A stretch of 64,000 nucleotides of DNA from Mesocentrotus franciscanus (taxonomy: Eukaryota > Echinodermata > Echinoidea > Camarodonta > Strongylocentrotidae), in assembly GCA_037976565.1 (NCBI GenBank), contig CP137686.1, positions 5,506,270 through 5,570,269 on the forward strand. The letters are read 5' to 3'. Made by a program: the position numbers and the translations under genes. Below the pieces are notes generated by a model, which did not search any database, was not told the origin of the DNA, and was given only the letters and a program-made list of their open reading frames with translations. This document shows positions 11,201 to 21,500 of the stretch, one piece after another (the first letter of the stretch is position 1; each line of letters begins with the position of its first letter).

Positions 11201-14200
11201 GTTCTGAGAATAGGTTTTATCTATCAAGAATAATTCATTTTGTCACAATAATTTTATGAAAAGAGATAAAGATAATATTATTCCGACTTCATGACCATCA
11301 TTATAAATTTGTCTTTTATTGTTTCGTCATGCAGGCTCGAGCTGTACCGGGAGTAATGCTTACCACCTAGTGACAAGAGAGGGAGACGTGTTACTCAATG
11401 CTTTTGAAGGTTTGAACTTTGAACATTCAAAGTGTAATACATGTACTAACTCTCGCTAATTACAATTCGCGGCAGATACATGATTCTCTGGCGGCGCGGG
11501 GGGCGTCATTTTTTTCTGCGGCACAGATTTGGGCTTTTTTTTAAAAAGAGGTCTTTATTTAACTTTAACCCTAACCCTAAACTTTTCCATAGGCTCAACA
11601 CGCACCTAACCCCAATCTGTGCCGCCGAAAAAAATAACGCGCGCGGGGTGGGGTGGAAGGGGGCAAGTTTAAATAATATGTCACAAGCACAAAAAAGTAT
11701 TCAGGTTTTTAGTGTTGCCTACAAAATTCTCTGACAAGCAAAAAGCAAAAAGGAGGTCATCAGTCCATGATTTGTTTTTCTTTATCCTTTTAACCCATCT
11801 TTTTGGGCCCAGGGGCACATACCTCGTTGCCCCTCCCCCAGATCCTTCGATTTAAATGTAGTGCATACATATAGTTGTGGTAGTGAACAAAGTTATCAAA
11901 ATAAGACATATAACTATACAATGTTCCCTGAATAATCTTAAGATAGGGCGTAGAAAATATTGTTGTTTTAAATAATATTCAGGGATTTAAAGAGGGTGTA
12001 AATTGACACTCATGGAAATTATTATTGTGGGAATACAGCGATGGCGAAAAGCGCCTCATCAAACATGAATGACGACATTTAGCATGTTTAACTATCAACA
12101 TATTAATTAACGATTAATCTTATCCGTATGCTAATTTGTTATACAGTTTCTAGTAATGGAGAAAAACCCCGAAAGCAATGAAAATCACGGACCTTTTCTT
12201 ACAACGAATGATTAAAGAAGTTCAGACATGACTTGTTATCTCATTTTAATAAACTATGAATGACACGATTGCCAAGACTTTCGAATAATCAATCCGTAAG
12301 GCACTTTCACTAGCTGTGTCAATCACAACTTGAAATGTGCCAAAATTACAATGACCTATTACGTTATTCCAACATGTTTTCGATTGGATACGCAATCCGG
12401 TATTGAAAAGTTTGAAATTGCTCTTGGATTGATTTCTCGAAAATCGTGTTAACTCTTTCCCCGTGTGTCTGTCTGGCTCTATGTATGTATGTTTGTCTAT
12501 CTGTATCTCTGTATGTATGTGGGTATGTATTAATTTGTGTCTCCCTCCCGGCGGCACCGCCTTCCACCCATCCAGAAACAACTTGTTGCAGCCGATGTTG
12601 GTGCGGCCCCGCCCGTTCTTTTCGTATGTCGATACAGAACGCAGAAAGTGAAGAAATATTGCAGGTAGTACGCCCCCATCGGTGTGATGCATGTTGCTGC
12701 CCCTGCTGTCTTATGAAGTCCATGGTACAAACGCCTGGGGGCTATGTACTCGGCTACACCAAACAAAAGTAAAAATTATTTCTTTGATATACAATTTCTT
12801 AATTTTAAGATCAAGAACGCAAACAAACAAAATTATTACATGCAGATTTTAGGGAATTCTTATTTTCATTTAATTTTTTTAATTCAGTTTAAAAAGAATC
12901 ATAGTATATATTATTCTTTTGTTTATAAAAAAAAATGCCCCCAATTTTTTCCGGAAGGGGGGAGGTAGGGTCTCCGTGACCATTATTGCCCACATAATAT
13001 ATATATCGCAACTGCAGAAGACCATTCTTCAAATCTTGAGGACTATATTCTTTAATGGTTATCTCTCTAACATTTACAATGCATTTACAATCAGAAGAAT
13101 AGTTTATGCAAAACACTTTATCAGTGGCGTTATGCTCCAGTAAGATGGAGCCGCCACCCCACCCTCACCCTCGCCGCAAAATTCTGGATACGCCACAATG
13201 TAATGAAAATGTATGCTTTTCATACGTACATGAATATGAAGGAAAAAATGTAATTATCAATATATCTTCCTTTCTTAAAAGTGGCAGGACTTTTTATGCG
13301 ATTATAGTTGTTATTATAATGGTTAGTGATTCATTTGATGTTCCTAATTGAGTTTACTTGCATGCAGTTTTTCTTTGATCTTTATATTGCTCCTTTCTCT
13401 TTTTCTATATCTAAAAGTGCATATGGACTGCATTTGCGGTGTTATGCGCTACAGAAATACAGTATATTATTATATATTTATATTATTACATAAATTTATT
13501 TATTATATATCAGTTGGTCACTATGTGGTGCAGTGTTCTCTATAATCAATCGTAACGGTCATCGAATCGCTGGTATGGAATCACCATGCTGCCCGTGCAG
13601 ATGTTGTACTAATATCGATGTATCGGTAAGTATTCAATTATCATAGAGCTCCGTTTATGGTTAGGTGTACACTATATTAGCGTATAGTGTGGGGGGCTTG
13701 AGAGCCCCCACATACACAAATAAAACTCTTTCGACTGGCGGTACGTACGAAAAGTGCCCGGTATAGGCCTATACCTATCATTACGTCTTAAAAGTATTAC
13801 GTCTTGACACGGCATGTTGTAGATTTATCATTAATATATAATGCCAAGAACTTTGTAATTCTCCGGTCTTATTAGATAATTTTGCATATTTTTAATATCA
13901 GTGTAATCGTTATTAATTTTTTGGTTGAATGCATATTTTGAACACGATTGCAACGATTTTCAAAAAATCAACTCAGGGGCAATTTCAATGCCCTATTGTA
14001 TATCCATAGAAATTTACCTCATAGATTGATCTAAATTGTTTAGATGTTTCTCCTATGATAATAATCAGTTCTAATTATTATCTTATTAATATATGATATA
14101 TTATAATCTTTCTTTCCAACGACAGATTTTATCTCGAGTTGGTGAGGAGGGTGCAGTCACCAAACGCTGGGGAGGGCGAAAGCATAACACAAACATGGAC

Positions 14201-14803
14201 CATGAATTCTTCGTTCTAAAATGTGAGCATTTAGAAAATTTCCCTATTAATTAAAAAATCTGTAATATAATTTCTTTTATCATTCGCAAAATATGTTGTC
14301 TCAAATCTTTTGTAAATCTTATAAATAAGGGGAATGAAGAGAGACCAGTAGGGCATACGCAAATAAAGTTACAAATGAATATATGACTTAAACCGCTTTT
14401 TCCACATAATAAACAATAGGATGAGAGTAGTAATGTTAAAAACGACAATGCTTGCGAAAAAAACAGAGGCTAGTTGGAAACCTCGCTAACAAATTTATGT
14501 GGAGAACGTGTAACCATGGCAACAAAGAGCAGGCGGGCAGGTGCAAAATGGGGAGACGTTCAGAAGCTATCATAATGTGAATCTGGCAAACTGATTGCGA
14601 TTGGTGGCTTTCTTTCTGGGAAAAGTGGGTTAAAGAACCTGCAACATAAGATATACCCTTCTAAAGGATAATTGTACTCAAGAGAAAACGTTCAGAGATC
14701 CCTCCATTGATTTGTTTTCTTCTCATTATTCCTTAAGTTAATTTCAGTACATGACGCAATTATTATACCTTACCCTTTTCATTGAAATCTGTATCTCTAA
14801 ATC

Positions 14804-14837
<34 letters not shown>

Positions 14838-15475
14838 CTCTCTTTCATCTCTCTCTTTCCCTATCTCCTAGCTCGTCCGTTCCATCTTCCCTCCCTCATC
14901 TCTCTCTCCCTCCTCCCTTTCTCTCTCTCTCTCTCTCTCTTTCCCTCTCTCATAGCTCCTCCGTTCCATCTTCCCTCCCTCATCTATTTCTCCCTCCTCC
15001 GTCCCATCCTCCCTTCCCCACCTCTCTCTCTCTCTCCCTCTCTCTCCGCCTCCTTTCTCTCACTCTCTCTCTCTCTCTCCTTCACAATGTTTGTTTTTTC
15101 TTCATTCACCCAGTCCCTGCAGGATCTGATCTCCAAACCAAAGGAATACTTCTTGGATCAGCCTTTTTAGTCGTAAGTGCACTTTCCTAGTCATCACTCA
15201 TTATTCTTTCACGAATAACCATTTTTCATATCCAATTCGCTGAAATTGTGTTTCTTTTATCAAAACTGTTACAGTTATCACCTGCTTGGAAATCCGATAT
15301 GTCATTTTTGCCAAATTAAAAATAAAATTGCTTGAAGTTTGGTATCTTGATTACTCTGTGCCAAAATGAAACTTAGTCCAGTAAACGTTATATCCCACGA
15401 TTTTCTTAAATTTGTCATTCCTGACTTGGTTTTCATTTTCATTTGCAGGACTACATGTTCTTTGAGATGACTTGA
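8229..15475 (+). CDS. PLSCR: Phospholipid scramblase, complete, 7 exons
   Basis: Exons: 8229-8436, 11335-11409, 12576-12768, 13514-13625, 14126-14222, 15114-15172, 15449-15475; all introns are GT-AG and phases agree, giving 256 residues. The family membrane protein moves phospholipids between leaflets in a Ca2+-linked way, though direct scrambling by PLSCRs is debated. Landmarks in family order: LQDLQGVDEINIRQ (residues about 50-63, equivalent to LEYLSQIDQILIHQ in human PLSCR1), GSNAYHLVTREGD (about 75-87), a Cys-rich CC..RCWCGPARSFRM, VVRPHRC followed by the palmitoylation cluster CCCPCC (134-139), GYVLGYTKQNW, CCPCRCC, TKRWGG, then the C-terminal helix GILLGSAFLVDYMFFE (about 239-254). The Ca2+-loop differs from human PLSCR1: D-A-D-N-F is D-H-E-F-F here and the FPLD Asp is Gly. 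The Pro-rich N-terminus of vertebrate paralogues is absent. The last exon codes only eight residues. Start chosen at the ATG giving a normal N-terminus; an in-frame ATG at 8136 would add 31 hydrophobic residues and probably lies in the 5' UTR. Confidence 0.93.
8513..8699. mobile_element. MITE with TTGTGTGTCC termini (scramblase intron 1)
   Basis: The left end TTGTGTGTCCAGACGCTTTA is the inverted counterpart of the right end GTCCGGACACACAA. A single related end, TTGTGTGTCCGGATGCTTTG, lies at 5194. The interior is AT-rich and non-coding. Confidence 0.6.
8819..8893 (+). repeat. G-rich GAGGGG tract with G-quadruplex potential
   Basis: More than ten runs of three to five guanines are separated by single A, GA or CGA. 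It lies in intron 1 of the scramblase, on the transcribed sense strand. A quadruplex is plausible from base composition only. Confidence 0.75.
9763..10027 (-). mobile_element. SINE, minus orientation, lacking its tRNA head
   Basis: The plus strand shows the (AAT)n tail, then TATACCGCTTAATACG, the CCAGGT..CCCATT box and CTTGCCAAAGGACAA, which are the reverse complements of body segments in the intact SINEs at 38545 and 40547. The tRNA-like promoter is missing. It sits in scramblase intron 1. Confidence 0.65.
10655..10720 (-). mobile_element. Short SINE/LINE tail fragment
   Basis: TAATAATGAACGTTACTTGT followed by ATAGCGCATATCGCTAAC recalls the shared 3' tail of the SINEs in this window. It is too short to classify further. 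Confidence 0.35.
11076..11276. mobile_element. Foldback element in scramblase intron 1
   Basis: CTTTTCATTAAATGATTGTGACA at left pairs imperfectly with TGTCACAATAATTTTATGAAAAG at right, and the inner words TTGATCAATCT and AGATTGATCAA close the hairpin at about 11160-11195. Non-coding. Confidence 0.65.
11499..11641. mobile_element. Small foldback with telomere-like interior
   Basis: Arms are GCGTCATTTTTTTCTGCGGCACAGATT and its near-complement AATCTGTGCCGCCGAAAAAAATAACGC, i.e. TIRs of about 27 bp. The centre contains TAACCCTAACCCTAA, two to three telomere-type repeats. It lies in intron 2 of the scramblase, 90 bp past exon 2. Confidence 0.65.
14803..15083 (+). repeat. CT-rich microsatellite just upstream of scramblase exon 6
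   Basis: About 280 bp of (CT)n, TCCCTC and CCATCTTCCCTCCCTCATCT units end about 30 bp before the exon 6 acceptor at 15111-15113. Two longer near-identical modules (around 14876-14906 and 14953-14983) show internal duplication. It forms an unusually long polypyrimidine tract in the sense RNA. Confidence 0.85.
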
Positions 15476-15702
15476 TGATGGAAGGTGGACTTCTAAAGCA
15501 AAACAGAACCAGAACACTTCTACGGAGGAAAAGACTATTAGAAACAAATCAGAATTTGCCTTGAATGAAATATCGCATGAAATAGCAAGCATAATCATTA
15601 AGACTTCCGCGAAATCAACCTAAGGCAAAAGGCCAATTTGGTAATGTAACCAAATTTATAATTAAGTGCCTGTTGTATGTGTTTATACATTGTTGGATGA
15701 TA

Positions 15703-15708
15703 AATAAA
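15703..15708 (+). terminator. Candidate poly(A) signal of the scramblase
   Basis: AATAAA occurs 228 bp after the stop codon, followed by a T/A-rich stretch. The surrounding TAAATAAATCAAATTGAATTG also looks like a LINE tail, so the call is tentative. Confidence 0.4.
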
Positions 15709-16005
15709 TCAAATTGAATTGAAATAGCCTTAGGGCCTATCCATCACCTGTGGAAATTTGCGAACACTACTATAACGTATTACATGGTCCGAGCATGATT
15801 TTCGTGGGGCATACTATAGGGGATTGAAATTGCCCTTGAGTTGAATTCCTAATGTCTTTGCGATTTTGTGATGTTAATCCGCTCTGTCTTTTGATGTTCT
15901 GTATTTTTGTTCTGCATTTTAATACGCTATTAAACATTTTACAGTGTATTTAGCATATAAATTCCTGTTGGCTTCCACGTCAGGGTCAGGATGGCGCAGG
16001 GACCC

Positions 16006-16160
16006 CCACACACACACACACACACCAGAAGAGGAGGGGGAAGAGGGAGGGGAGAAGGGGGCGGAGAAGGAGAAAAGGGAGACAAAGGGAGAAAAAAGGA
16101 GAAAAAAGGAGAAAAAAAGTAGCCAGAGAAAGAAGGAGAGGAAGAAAGAGAACTTGAAAA
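16006..16160 (+). repeat. CA then polypurine GA-rich tract
   Basis: (CA)n at 16006-16024 runs into about 130 bp of almost pure purine built on GGAGAAAAAA. Open frames here are low-complexity only. Confidence 0.8.
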
Positions 16161-16453
16161 GTATACACTATGACCACCTTTTGAAAGAAGCTAATTATCA
16201 GCTTTTGCTCTATCTTTGGTTGTTATATATGTTACCTTCTAAATATAGTAAAAACCCGACGAATCAAATCAAATCCTACACCCTATCCCTAATCAATCGT
16301 CTTGTTAATTTGAAGTTCATCAATCCACTAAAACTGATACCACCCAACCCCGCCAAAGATACCTGTACCAACTCAATTTTATCTATCGTGTACCCTGTTT
16401 TTATCATTTGATGCGTTTGTTCTTTAGAGTTCTTCTCTTTAGATTAAGACTAA

Positions 16454-16547
16454 TGGGGCGTTGCAAGAAAGTTGCAATTGATTGCAATTTGCAAAATTTG
16501 CAACTGATATTTGCAATCGATTGCAACTCAACTTTCTTGCAACGCCC
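16454..16547. mobile_element. Foldback element, GGGGCGTTGCAAGAAAG family, copy 1
   Basis: GGGCGTTGCAAGAAAGTTGC at left and its complement ending CTTTCTTGCAACGCCC at right enclose repeated TTGCAATTGATTGCAA-type words. Confidence 0.75.
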
Positions 16548-16660
16548 AAATAGTCTCCTAAATTTCCTTGGATTTTGTTAGGATTTAAGTTTTTGACAAT
16601 TCAATGAAGTTAACTAGATCTAGCTTTTATTCTCCCCTCTCTTCTCTCTCTCTTACTAAT

Positions 16661-16773
16661 AGGGCGATGCAAGAAAGTTGAGTTGCGATCAATTGCAAAT
16701 TTGCAATTAATCGCAAGACTTGCGCTTGATTTTGGAGATTTGCAATTGATTGCAACTTTCTTGCAACGCCCCA
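16661..16773. mobile_element. Foldback element, same family, copy 2
   Basis: AGGGCGATGCAAGAAAGTTG at left pairs with CAACTTTCTTGCAACGCCCC at right. The two copies are 110 bp apart and share the same ends. Confidence 0.75.
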
Positions 16774-17888
16774 TAAGGCTTTAGTTTGAGTATCAAAGGA
16801 CCCCTGAGTGCCAATCCACTTCAACCAGTGGTTGCAGTTATCTTGTTTTATGTCATTCCTTTTCATGAATTTTATGAGAGTACTTTTGATTTTGATTTTA
16901 GTATATGAATATACCTACAGGTCAATGGTTTTCTGTACATTGCTATTTATTGATTTGTTTGAAAAGTAGAAGGTAATATTGAAAGCTTCAAAAATCATTA
17001 GTGAATGATGTATGTTTTGCATTTTAAAGTGGTAAATTCAAAAAGGCCTTCACTAAAGACTGTGTTCTGTAAATATTTCTATTTGCTTTCATTTTGAACA
17101 GCAAATCTGTAAACACATTTAACTTAGGCAGCAATAATAAAGACATTGGTAAAGAAAAACAATTGTGACACTTGAAATTAGGAATTGAAATGTACATGTA
17201 GTCTGTATTTTTAAAAACAAACATACTGTACAGAATTTAACGATTTACAATTGTTACTGTCTCTTATGTTATGTACAATCTATACACTTGCAAGACTTTA
17301 GTAAATTGTAGTATTCTTACATGCATATAAACTTGAAAATAAAATGTGTTAAAAAAGAAAATGGAGTGACAAATGAGTACAGGTCCTCAGTTTGGGAATA
17401 GTACAGTCTTTTTCGAATACAGTTGAAACCTGATGTAACAAGGTCCTGTATAAAGAAAGGTTGTTCTTGACAACCTGTAAGCTTGCATGAGGCTTGCCCA
17501 CCATAGCAACAAGTAATGCATGCAGCCTGGATTCCAATCATTCAATGATAACATGTTAATGATACCTCATCACTAGGTCCCCAGGAAAGAAACATCCATA
17601 AATTTGAATATGTTAGTAAACCTGTCTATTGATTGCAGGATTTGCAATCGATTCGGATCAGTCGCACATCTTTGTAAGACTGGGCCCTTCACGATCAAGT
17701 TCCATCTTTAGACACGCATGTAAGAGTTGCTCTATTTCATCTGTTTTTGTCATTTTTTCAGATGATAGTTGTTTCCCTTTAAAAGTTGTGAGCTCCAGAT
17801 TTCTTCTATCACTTTGACTATTGAAGTTTCTTATTCCCTCTGGTTTTAAGGTAGGGACAACCTATTTCACGTAGGCCACGGCTTTACT

Positions 17889-18045
17889 TCAGTATAATAA
17901 CACATTCTCTCTTCTCAGGATAACTAAGATTAAAAATGAATAAAAAATAATGACATTACAAAGCGACAGGGTGGGCATGATCAAGATTTCCATTAACATG
18001 AAAAAATCCAGACTTAGATTGTGGATGCCGATGTGTCCTGGGCAC
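17889..18045 (-). other. EIF4E2: Possible alternative last exon of eIF4E2
   Basis: After the acceptor TACTACCAG, one base completes the split Lys codon left by exon 6 (20328), and the frame reads K-CPGHIGIHNL before a hydrophobic run to a stop at 17889. The human canonical isoform continues K-MPGRLGPQRLL at the same junction. The K-x-PG-x-(I/L)-G match is short, and the later hydrophobic tail is unlike human, so this may be chance. Confidence 0.3.
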
Positions 18046-18580
18046 CTGGTAGTATTGAGCCCTGCATAACAGGTGAGATAATCATTAAACAAACAGTAGA
18101 TTACAGGTAGCTTTCTCTCTCTCTTTCCCTCTCGGGTTTCTGTAAACTCTTATAGCGACAAGTTCCGTTCAAGATTTATCTATACCAGTATTAAAAGAGT
18201 TGTCATGGAGCTAATCAAAACTGGAAAGCCATTGTGTTGAACAAAGCAAAACTTCCGTCAATCGGTGCCTGTTGTTTTGTGCGAAATTGCACTTGTGACA
18301 AATGTGGGACCGTGCAAACAGGCCGAGAAAGCAAGCGAAATGTTAACTGGTGTGCCTTTCATGAGAATCCTTGGTTGTCCACTGACAGGAGTCTTTGGGA
18401 TTGTTAGCTGAACTGACAGGCAACATCCTTTAAAAATTCCAATCTCCAAGGGAATCTTTGGTTATCCATCGATTGTTTGTGGTATTGTTAGTGTTCAATG
18501 GAAGGGTAACATCTTCTACCGTATGTTCTTAACCAGTTCACTTTCAAGAAGACAGGATGGGGTGAGGATTGGTGTATCTC

Positions 18581-21500
18581 CTACCTCATGAAGACATCGG
18601 TATTCCTAAAGCTAGATCTATCCCTGGAAGGAGAGATGAAATAGAAAAGACACAGAAAATTAGGAGCAGGGTATACTACAGGATGAAACATGTTTTGTAC
18701 AGGCACCAATTTGAACTGCTTACATGTGTAAAGGAAATTTTGATTGGAAGTGAATACAAAAAATTCCTATTTAGACAGGACATGATGTTTCCCCAACATC
18801 ATTAGCATTAAAAAAACATAGAGTACCAAAAACCTCATTAAATTGCAAGAACAATTATGGCACAACATTCATTTCATTTGGATACTGTAAAAACAGCCCA
18901 CTCATAAGAAATGGGCAAAGTTTAGGTGGTCAACTTTAAAAGGTATGAAATTGCAAACTGTTTGAAAATGTGCCTTATCAATAATTTTGCTTTCTGTATC
19001 AATACATATATATGAGGCTAATGTGAAGATTCAAAATCAACATTTGCAGCACATTTTGTTCTTCCACAGGGTTCGTACACTTTTTGCCAAATAAAATTCC
19101 ATGACTTTCCATGACTTTTGAAGTAAGAATTCCTTGACTTTTCATGACTTTCCCAGGGGCAAATGTGGCACATAAAATACACATTTTGCGCGTATGACTC
19201 GACTATGAGCAGAAGATAAACACTGTGACCGCGATGATAAACGGTGTACAAAAAGGAGTGCGCAGCGCTGCTTCGCTCATAATTGCGTACATTGAACTTA
19301 CAGTTACACTGGCAGACACTGCATGCATCTAGCCATTCATGGATCGGAGCTTTACTTTCAAAATCCATTCGCTATAACATGTCGGATTATCCAACCAGGC
19401 ATCATGAAAATAGCAGTTCCCCGGCATTTTGGATTAAACTGACAATAACTCACAACATGAAATTTTAGTCCAAAACAGTTTAAACTAACGTCAGTATCAT
19501 CGATGTCACGTACGTGCAGCAATATACAGTGCATGCATGCAGTGGAAAACAAAATACGTACACACGTGCTCAATAAGGGATGATCTCAAAATAGGAATGT
19601 GCAGTACATTGACCGTTGGGGAAAATGTCAACTTGACCTTACTAGTGATTAAATCTTTGTTTGCATCATTAAAAGTCTCTTTTTTTAACAAATAAAAAAA
19701 TATAGAAAAATAAATATCGTTTTGTTCTGTCTACAAATGATTACCCAAACTGTCCCTGTCGGTAACACAACTTTGGGGGTATTTTGAGATGATCCCCAAA
19801 ATACACGTGCTCGGAAAATGCAAGCCCCGCCGCCGCCAAGCACTACGCACATACTGTAATACACACACAAGCTAGGCGTGTACAGTTCATCACACACGAT
19901 CACTCGCACAAATACATCCAGTACATTACACAATGCGTTCGTTCACAGAGCTGGCGAACAACAATATCACAGTCGAGTCATAATAAATGGGTTTCAAAAT
20001 TCAAACTGAGAAAACAGAAACGAAGAGATAGAAATAAGAAATTAGTTTTATCATTTACACATCTGACGATAAAAACACATAATTTTCCATGAATTTTGTA
20101 ATTCCATGACTTTCCATGACCCTTTTATCAAAACATCGATTTTCCATGACTTTAAAGGCCTGGAAAAAGACTAAGCCAAATTCCATGACTTTCCAGGTTT
20201 TCCAGGACCCGTACGAACCCTGTTCCAGAACTATGCTGTTATAAGAGTACAGGTAACACATGGCATCCAGCCACTGTGTGAAATTCAAACAAAGTATCAC
20301 CAATAAGTAATTCACTATTTCACTTACTTCAAACTATCTGTGTGCGTCTTATATTCCATGATGGTATTTGGCGGAAGGTTTAACACTCTTTGTAACGTGT
20401 CTCGTACTCTAATGTTGATATTGTTGTCGCTGGCTGTGCGATTCCATATTGAGATAATGTCCTCCTGTGAACAACAATATAGGATTTTTATTTGTTATTG
20501 CTAAGCTTACAAACATGTAACAGAAACGTAATTTGTGAGACAAGCTTTAATCAATCTGCATTTTGTCATTGTTCTTATTATTACATTGCCTAAGGGAACC
20601 AGGTGGTCTCTGTATTAAGCCTATGGGGCGTAGAGAATTCAGGAGTCATCAGGTTCACATAACAATATCTAACTTCTCGGAAACCATTACAATTTTTTCA
20701 AGAAGGTCAAGCCAGAAGTAACCTTGCCTTATTGTCTTACCCAGGATCGTATCTGCACATATGCTAACCTGCGCGATGTGAGAGGAAGGTGGCTATCTAC
20801 TGTCAAACATTGTATTTGCAGTAGGGTCAATTATTCATGAGGATCCAAACCATCCTCCTCAACTCTTTACTCCCTTATGTCGACCATTGGAACAAAGAGG
20901 AGACTGCCATAGTCAACTTTTAGCACAGACATAGTGTACATGTATGATATACTCCAAACAATGTGAAAGTCCAGGCTTTCGATCCATGGCTAATAAAGAA
21001 ATAATTTAAATAGGCCATTTTCATAATGTAACCAAATTTATACATACCAGTAAGTGCCTTGATATGAATTATTTCACTCACCTGATACGAATAATTGTAT
21101 TTTCGATAGTCAGAATGCAAATAGCATATATTACGTGTTGCTAGGTAGCAACAACCTAGCAACAACTAATGTATGAGATACATATATTTGTAACAGGTGA
21201 ACGAAATAATTTGTATTGAGGCACTTCACAAATGCATAATCATAAATTCAGTTACATTACGAAAATGGCCTATTCTCCTCTAAAACGGAAATTCAAATTA
21301 AATTCCTTCATAGTACATGTAGCAAGACAGAACAACTATAGTACAGTACTCACTGCAAATCTAACAGACACGACTGCACCACATATCTCCTCTCCGACCA
21401 TGAATTGTTCTCCAAGCATGGCAATCACTAGATTCTCCCAGAGACGTGAAGCTAGCCCTTTCCGTAGTCGCACAATCCATTTCCCGCCTTTCTTGTTTGC

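Larger units (their letters stand above)
15476..18580. other. Tail-to-tail region between scramblase and eIF4E2
   Basis: It contains the scramblase 3' UTR, an AC/GA-rich tract at 16006-16160, two foldbacks of one family (16454-16547, 16661-16773) and a possible alternative eIF4E2 terminal exon at 17889-18045. A fragment at 15637-15672 matches the ends of the 21009-21275 element. The rest shows no gene to me. Confidence 0.5.

Noticed and set aside
12446..12772. 108-residue Cys-rich gene
   Set aside because: The Cys-rich part is scramblase exon 3 (12576-12768) in frame; the upstream residues are intron.
14751..15170. 139-residue Ser/Leu protein
   Set aside because: CT microsatellite translation running into genuine scramblase exon 6 in the wrong frame.
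20268..20327. Alternative eIF4E2 end at an acceptor near 20268
   Set aside because: The implied intron is only about 55 bp, and the peptide has no similarity to eIF4E2 tails.
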